Both the position numbers and the translations under genes were made by a program. This document shows positions 55,204 to 61,000 of a stretch of 61,000 nt of DNA, one piece after another. The notes beneath the pieces are model-generated. The model made no database searches, was not told where the DNA came from, and worked only from the letters and a program-made list of their open reading frames with translations. Each line of letters begins with the position of its first letter. Within the stretch, counting starts at the first letter, position 1. Origin of the DNA: Cristatella mucedo (lineage: Eukaryota; Bryozoa; Phylactolaemata; Cristatellidae); NCBI GenBank assembly GCA_009760855.2, contig WPIO01000060.1:71501-132500 (forward strand). Reading direction: 5' to 3'.

Positions 55204-55789
55204 CTAGGATAGATTGGTAAGGTCTACAGTATTCCTCGAATCGTCTGTCGTCGGACAGTCTTTATCTTCTATACGCTGTCTCAAGCTTGCTACTAGTAAA
55301 CCTAGCTTATTTAATACCTGCGGTAAACCACAGAACCTCGGAGCGAGGGCACACGGAGTGCTTAGTCAGAGGTCCACACTTTATAGGACGGCCGGGTAGT
55401 GTCGTGTTGCAGCGCTCTAAAAATGAGGACAGGTCAAAGGTAGGGTTGAGCGGCAGAGGCGCGTAAGATATTTTGCGGACAAAGGAAATTTCAAAAGTGT
55501 TGAAGTTTTGCTATGTACAGGTGATTCTGAAGGTCGAGAAGAACGCAAACTGCTGACTTAATGAGATCCGCACGTATTCATATGAGCAGAACCTTGTTAC
55601 GACAGAAGACGATAGCGTAAAACCGTGGGAGAATATCTGATTGAGCGAGCGACCTTTGCTGTGAGCGAGGTTATGCACATGAGCCACAAGAGAAAATGAG
55701 TCAGCCAGGGCATGAAATATAATAGAAAGTACTATTCGGTTCAGTTTGTGCCTCTTGAGGGAAGTTGAGACTTGAGCTCGCTGAAACCA
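55204..55789. other. No gene recognised
   Basis: Unique sequence between LINE-B and the LINE-A relative. Confidence 0.5.
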
Positions 55790-56030
55790 ACTGTAATGCG
55801 ATGTATCTGCACAAAGGCTCAAGGACCCGGGCAAGTCTCCGATCGCCCACTCAAACACTAAGCTACTTTCGGTGCACACGAGGTAGCCAAAAGGCGTCGT
55901 CCGACGCAAAGAAAAGAAACTGAGAAGCAGAAGGTCAGGAGGAAGGCTGTGGAAGTGAGTGGCGTGAAAGTGCCAGCTAAGGACGGCTGGAAGGACTGTG
56001 CCAAGCAGCGAGGCTTCGCTGCGACAAAGA
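55790..56030 (-). mobile_element. Ancient relative of LINE-A, C-terminal block
   Basis: The - strand reads LGTVLPAVLSWHFHATHFHS and LRRTTPFGYLVCTESSLVFE. These match LINE-A's [20 protein letters not shown] and [20 protein letters not shown] in order and spacing but are strongly diverged. The end GATGTATCTGC also resembles the LINE-A tail. Confidence 0.65.
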
Positions 56031-57329
56031 GGCGATTCTTCAGCTTCTCCTTTGACCGAAATTCGCCATCTTGCATTGCATCTCATATCCAGCTAGAGCA
56101 AAGGCATCGGCCATTAGGTCAGTGTCGACGCTTTGCACAGGTGTCAGGTCAGCAGTTGTCAAAGTCGCACAACAACCTATTGCACACAAACTGCATAGTG
56201 CACCCTCGCCACGCTGGGAGGACAGGGAGGACAGGGAGTCGCAGGGAGGGCGCGGAGGGGAGTCGCTCTTCTCCAAAAGAATAAGGCGCTCGCTGTCGAT
56301 CGCTCTGGTGTGCTAATTAAATCTGAAAAAAATTGTCCTGCTTAGTAATGCGCTGTAAGGCGAAGCTCTCAATGAAACCATGAGGGCGTCGGATTGTGTG
56401 GAAGCAGACTGTCATTTTGCTTTTGGCAATCTCGTTGATGCTAACCCCAGGTAACTCAATAGCATCTCGTTTTCACTGTTTTTTTACTGATTAGCATTGC
56501 AGTAGAGTCAGTTTCTTGGTCGGCAAGCGGCATATTAACTGACCTAAAGGATGACATTAATATGTAAGATAGTAGTTTTGGCAGCTGGTACTATTAGCAA
56601 AGATTTTTGAATAAGCGTTTACTGTTCCACAGAGATGGAGTCGGCCTACAAGACTTGGAACGTACACAAACAATCTCGATTAATAAATTAGCGAATAAGC
56701 AGCTAGGAAAAATAAAAAGACGAAGATGTATTCTTCGTCGTACGATTCGACCGCAAGTTGGATGGCTGATCAATGAACTAGGCTGACGATAGAGCCAACG
56801 CTGCCAGTATTACGTGACATTCTAGTAAGAAGTGTTGCCGGATGAGGCCGCCGATGAGGCTGGCCAGATACTGTATGCCCTACGCGGCCGATTTTCCGAG
56901 AGGTCGACGAGATTAAATGGCAGACGGCTACTAACCGCACAGCGTTTGCAGAGCTTGAGACGAAGGTCGTGCGAGGCAGGCACGCAGGCTTCCCAGCACC
57001 GCCGGAGCAGAAGCGCTTTCTTGCAGCGTTTCATGGTCAACGCCACGCCCTCTCATCTCTGAAGACCTGACAAGCTGGTTTTTTTAATTGCAGCTGGAGG
57101 CCAGAACAGCAGTCTTGCTTGTTGATTTTCTCTTTTGATCCGATGAACGTGGCGCTGTCCAGCTTCAACTGACCTTCTGACCTTCCGGTCTGCACTGCGA
57201 ATCTACCACAACCCTATGGTTAGAAACCTAGAGCATTTCAATAATTACACAATGATATACCCATTCGAGCCTTCTATACAGTTTAATCCTGCTCGTAGGA
57301 CCACCTCGGCTCTGCATAAATGCATCTCA
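56031..57329. other. Unique DNA, no gene called
   Basis: GC-richer at 56820-57060, where both strands have about 75-codon frames without a known match. A good + strand acceptor (TTTTTTTAATTGCAG) ends near 57093, but stops follow within about 20 codons in the frame checked. Nothing firm. Confidence 0.45.
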
Positions 57330-57575
57330 CCTATTTATCACAGCATTTAGCGGGTCCCTGTGATTCGACCATTATGTGCTTATGCGTGCATACTGCCACT
57401 ATGCATGCTGATCCTGTGCATGTCACCCATAACCATGTTACTATTGTTGTTTATTGAGCATGCTACCACTGACCATTCGATCGTGTTCCCAATGCAGCAA
57501 ATGTAAAGCGCCTAGAGAGAGAGAGAGCGATTGAGTTCTCTGAGGGCAATTTATCAAGTGTGTTATTTTTATTAT
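57330..57575 (+). mobile_element. LINE-B 3' UTR and tail with GA expansion
   Basis: Last codons (HLFITAF-like), 3' UTR with the GTGCTTATGCGTGC motif, AAAGCGCCTAGAGAGAGAGA, then GAGTTCTCTGAGGGCAATTT. The inner loop has gained GA units, as in the copy at 586. Confidence 0.85.
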
Positions 57576-58025
57576 CGCTGTTTACTTCTCCATTGGTCAT
57601 TATTTCCGATGTACCTCATTTAGATCCACGGCCCATTGTATAGGCCACCTGTGGCACGTAAAGTTCTATCTGCCAGGTAAAATCCTTTCAAAAAATTTAG
57701 GGACAAATTACCAAAGAAAAAGAAAAAGCCTTTTAATTGTTGATTTAGTTTGCGTAATGAAGATTGTTAGGTACTGGTATCTCAGTTTCTAGCTGCTTTT
57801 TAGAGAAAGGGCGCAATTCTGAGGGTATCCACAAATTCCATTGCCACAGGTAGCAGTAGCACATGAAACACTTGCTAAATAAACTATGTAAAGGCAAGGA
57901 CCAACCTCCTCAAGTACGGATGACATAAAAAAGGTAAAATACCAATACATTTCCAAGCCGAATGAAATAAAGAATAAAAAATAAAAATAAAAAACCCCTT
58001 TACCAAGCTGTGTGACCTCAATAGT
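57576..58025. other. No gene recognised
   Basis: AT-rich unique sequence. Confidence 0.5.
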
Positions 58026-58154
58026 GAAATATAATATATAATATAATATATAATAATATAATAATAATATAATAATATAATATATATAATATATATAATA
58101 TATAATATATAATAAAATAAAATAAAATATATAATAAATAAAAATATAAATATA
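58026..58154 (+). repeat. AT-rich microsatellite (ATA/TAATA)
   Basis: About 130 bp of ATAATATA-type repeats joined to the A/T tail of a SINE-2. Confidence 0.9.
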
Positions 58155-58280
58155 TAATAAGATATCAAAAAAATATGGCGAATCAAGGTATCGCCCGCTG
58201 CAGGTCACGAACCCGCTACTTGATGCATGAAAAGCAAGCACATAACCCTTGGCCTTAGACACTTAGTCTCATAGAGCAAA
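58155..58280 (-). mobile_element. SINE-2-like, antisense
   Basis: The - strand shows a tRNA-like head (GACTAAGTGTCTAAGG), box B (GCGGGTTCGTGACC) and CTGCAGCGGGCGATACC, the SINE-2 hairpin segment. Confidence 0.6.
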
Positions 58281-59365
58281 GGAAAGGTCGGTTTGACGAG
58301 GGGTAGAGCGACTCGGAGGTGGTGGACAAAACTTAAATCGTTAACACGAGCAAGGTCACTATCTGCGGGCGGGAATGTAGTAAAAGTAAAAATTGAGTCC
58401 CACAGAGGAGTTGCTTCGCGTAGCGCCGCGGATCGGGCTACGACCGTCAAGTGCCTGAACGTTTTACTTTTAAATCAGGTTAAATGTTAAGTCAAGCTTG
58501 CGAGCGTGCCATGCGAACCTTCGGCTATTATGCCTACAAACACTGCTGCGTGCTGCTGAGCCTAGCCCACGCGGCAGCCAACAAGAGGCGAAATACGGTA
58601 CCTCGAAACCGAGTTTAAACAAGATCGCGAAATAAACTGCAGAAACTGCCACTAGGGTGCCTTCGAGTGCGGTAGAAAAACCTCTAGCGCGACGGCCGCC
58701 CAGTCCTCGCGCGTAGTGGCGCTCGCGCAGGCGCAGCGCGCCGCATTTATCGTCCCTCAAGCAGCCGAGCGCACAGGAAAGCTGACGCTACTGCAGCCGC
58801 CGGCCAGCGCTGAACAGCGACGGGAGCTGGGCGGACGCAATGGCGGACTTTGCGGGTTGGCGTACGCGAATTTTCGCTTACGTCGTTTAAGGTGCGGAGC
58901 AGGAAAAGAGCTCGGCGTCTGGCGCCAGACGCTCCCTCCCTGCTAGAATTTCGTTTGGCGCGGCCGCCTCGCTCGGCGAAAGGTACTGCTGTGGTCGCTG
59001 CGAAGGCTGCCGCTGCACGACGGTTGGCGCTCAGCCGCCAAGCTTTGCTGATCGCTGCTCGAAAATCACGTAAAGACCGAAGACGAGATTTCTTTGCTTC
59101 GTCGAGAAAGCAACGTATCATCGCTAGCACCGATCCGCTTCGAGTTAGCTACCTGCCGTGCGAGCGCGCGCGCCGCACGCACCGGCGCGGTTCGCGCCTC
59201 GCTCAGTCGCGAGCTCGCGCCGATGGCTTCGCGAAGGACGAAGCCGATGGAAAACCTCGCGGAAGACGAAGAGATTGGGCGCCGCTCACGAGCGGTCGCT
59301 CGCACGACGCACGCGCGGCTTCCTCCGTCGGACCGTCGGCAGATGGAGCGGTCGCGAGCGCCTCG
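58281..59365. other. CpG-rich region downstream of the coiled-coil gene
   Basis: GC content rises sharply after about 58660. The long + strand frame at 58850-59395 is arginine/alanine-rich and looks like a composition artefact. Part is presumably the 3' UTR of the - strand gene. No AATAAA was found on that strand close by. Confidence 0.45.
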
Positions 59366-60865
59366 CTAGCTGCCGCCGCCGCCCGCCGCCGTTGACGACC
59401 GGCCAGAGCCGGCGGCGGCGAGCAGGCGTCCCTCGTCGCGCTCGAGCAGGCCGAGCGCGAGGCTCAGCCGCTCGCGCTCGTCCAGCGCGCGCTCGACGTC
59501 CTGCTCGAGCCGCTCGCAGCGCTCCTGCAGGTGGTTGGTGAACTGGATGATGCTCGGCTTGACGTTCAGCTCGAGCGCCAGGTCCTCCTCGGCGACGCGC
59601 CGCTGGTAGTCGACGCACGCCAGCGTCTGCTCGAGCGCCAGCAGCCGCCGCCGCTTCAGGCGCGCCGTCGCCGCCAGCTTGTCGCCGAAGTCGGAGCCGC
59701 CGCCGCCGTGCGGCTGCGCCGCCACCGTGCCGAGCAGCTCCAGCGTGTCGCCGAGCTCGCGCCGCACGCCGTCGACGGCGGCGCGCAGCCGGCCCGCGTC
59801 CTGCGCGAGCGCGTGCAGCGACGCGCCGAGCAGCGCCGCTCGCTCCTCGCGCTCGAGCAGCGTCTCGAGCGCGGCGCCGTCGTCGCGCAGGCGCCGCTCG
59901 GCCTCCTCCGCGCTCCGCTCGGCCGCGCGCAGGCGCTCGCTGAGCGCGCCGCGGGCGCGGCCCAGCTTGCGAGCGAGAGCCGCCGCCGCCGCCTCGGAGC
60001 GTGGCCGCCGCTCCGCTGCCACCTCCAGGAGGCGGCCCGCGAGCGCCGACGCCTTCTCGCACTTGACGGCGACGTCGGGCAGCAGGCGCACCCACGTCTC
60101 GAGCCAGGCGGCGGCGGCCGCTGCCGGCTCTGCCGCGGCGGCTCGGGGGCGCGATGACGCGAAGCCGCTCTCGGCTGAGAACAGGTGCGGGTCGACGTCG
60201 GCCTCGCCGAAATCGCCGTCGTCGTCGTCGCCAGCCGAGGCCGCCGCTAGGCGCGACCACGCTGAGAGCAAGCGGTCGAGCCGCGCGCCGAGCGATTCGA
60301 GCTCGGAGCGGTCGTATAGCTGACGGATCTCGGGCGCACCGCCGCCGTCGTCATCGGCGAACGACATCAGGGCGGCGCGCGCCTTGGCCAGCCGCTCGCC
60401 GTCCAGTCGCGGCGGCGGCGGCCTGGCTCCGCCTGGCGGCCGATCTCCGACGGACGGCGACGAGCCGAACGGCGCGGCCGCGGCAGCGCCGGAGGGTGCG
60501 GCTTCGTCGTCGGCGGCCGCGACTGCCCGGCTCAGCGGCGCGCGTATCAGCTTGTCGAAGTTGCGCTTCAGCTCGGCCGCGTAGTCGACGTTCTTCAGGT
60601 ACCAGGCGAAATACTGCCGCACCTGCTGCGCGTCCGCCGCGGCGGCGGTGGCGACGCGACGGTCGGCGACGAGGGCGCGCAGGCGAACGACGGAGCGCGC
60701 AGCGTGCGCCGCCGCCGGCCCGACCACGCGAGCGAGCTCGGAGAACATGGACCTCGCGGCGTCGACTGAGTAGCCGTCCTTGAACTTCCGGACCTTGTCG
60801 TCGAAGGCGGCGACCTGGTGCGCGATCAACGCGTCACTCGCGGCGCCGTCGACTGGCGACTGCAC
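59366..60865 (-). CDS. Terminal exon of an unrecognised Ala-rich coiled-coil protein
   Basis: After a likely acceptor (CGCTCTTTCAG) the - strand has 499 open codons ending in TAG. It is the longest frame here. It alternates ordered helical blocks with low-complexity linkers, which antisense frames do not. Blocks (exon numbering): 10-115 helical, with QQVRQYFAWYLKNVDYAAEL at 80-99; an acidic/proline linker 118-150; 255-285 with WLETWVRLLPDVAVKCEKAS; heptad-rich helices 290-375; and a second helical region 395-480 with LNVKPSIIQFTNHLQERCER. I do not recognise the family; the arrangement suggests a structural or cytoskeletal coiled-coil protein, which is inference. The frame also stays open upstream to 61000, so the exon start is not certain. 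Confidence 0.6.
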   Translation of the reverse strand: MQSPVDGAASDALIAHQVAAFDDKVRKFKDGYSVDAARSMFSELARVVGPAAAHAARSVVRLRALVADRRVATAAAADAQQVRQYFAWYLKNVDYAAELKRNFDKLIRAPLSRAVAAADDEAAPSGAAAAAPFGSSPSVGDRPPGGARPPPPRLDGERLAKARAALMSFADDDGGGAPEIRQLYDRSELESLGARLDRLLSAWSRLAAASAGDDDDGDFGEADVDPHLFSAESGFASSRPRAAAAEPAAAAAAWLETWVRLLPDVAVKCEKASALAGRLLEVAAERRPRSEAAAAALARKLGRARGALSERLRAAERSAEEAERRLRDDGAALETLLEREERAALLGASLHALAQDAGRLRAAVDGVRRELGDTLELLGTVAAQPHGGGGSDFGDKLAATARLKRRRLLALEQTLACVDYQRRVAEEDLALELNVKPSIIQFTNHLQERCERLEQDVERALDERERLSLALGLLERDEGRLLAAAGSGRSSTAAGGGGS

Positions 60866-61000
60866 CTGAAAGAGCGAGATGAGTGAGCGCGGCACGACGC
60901 GCGCGAGCACCGCAGGGCGACGTCGCTTCCTTCCTCTACTTCCTCGCCGGCCGGCAGCGCGTTTCCGGGCACGAGCGGCTGTACGATGACGAAGGCGACG

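Noticed and set aside
59531-60783. Three + strand open frames of about 210 codons each
   Set aside because: Antisense to the coiled-coil exon; low-complexity Arg/Ala/Ser composition and no ordered domains.

Overview
This is animal (metazoan) nuclear DNA, probably from a repeat-rich invertebrate. The evidence is spliced genes with GT-AG introns, a complete alpha-tubulin gene with metazoan features, an alpha-arrestin split into small exons, dozens of dead LINE copies, tRNA-derived SINEs and long microsatellites. Nothing looks bacterial or viral. The species cannot be named from the sequence alone.

Three protein-coding genes can be supported. (1) The 3' part of an alpha-arrestin (ARRDC-type) gene lies on the + strand from the left edge to about 25.06 kb. 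It has six short exons (55, 103, 141, 116, 154 and 161 bp) separated by 3.9-5.9 kb introns. I recognised it because splice phases and protein family order agree at every junction; no single ORF shows it. It encodes the end of the inter-arrestin linker, the arrestin-C domain and a tail with three PPxY motifs, the kind that bind WW domains of NEDD4-type ubiquitin ligases. (2) A complete three-exon alpha-tubulin gene (451 aa) lies on the - strand at 38.8-41.5 kb, with the first intron directly after the ATG, a TATA box and a poly(A) signal. (3) A GC-rich terminal exon on the - strand (59.37-60.87 kb) encodes about 499 aa of an alanine-rich, coiled-coil protein that I do not recognise.

Most of the rest is retrotransposon debris. 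I use local names. LINE-A has an almost intact reverse transcriptase at 47.75-49.94 kb and an (ATTAC)n tail. LINE-B has more than 20 mostly 5'-truncated copies, a hairpin-containing 3' end and a (TTA)n tail. LINE-C is a diverged relative. SINE-1 is tRNA-derived and its 3' half copies the LINE-B tail. SINE-2 is a second tRNA-like SINE with a central palindrome. Several insertions are nested and give a relative order: LINE-A into LINE-B, LINE-B into LINE-A, SINE-2 into LINE-A, and LINE-B into a minisatellite.

Layout: 0-25 kb, arrestin exons and introns filled with LINE-B/C, a SINE and microsatellites; 25-38.5 kb, intergenic DNA with LINE-A, SINEs and a CpG-rich stretch with no recognised gene; 38.7-41.6 kb, alpha-tubulin; 42-58.3 kb, dense LINE/SINE territory; 58.3-61 kb, GC-rich DNA holding the unidentified gene. 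The most interesting local structures are a 19-bp minisatellite that repeats the arrestin exon's own 5' splice site and the hairpin tail shared by LINE-B and SINE-1. I found no new gene system of the operon or defence type.
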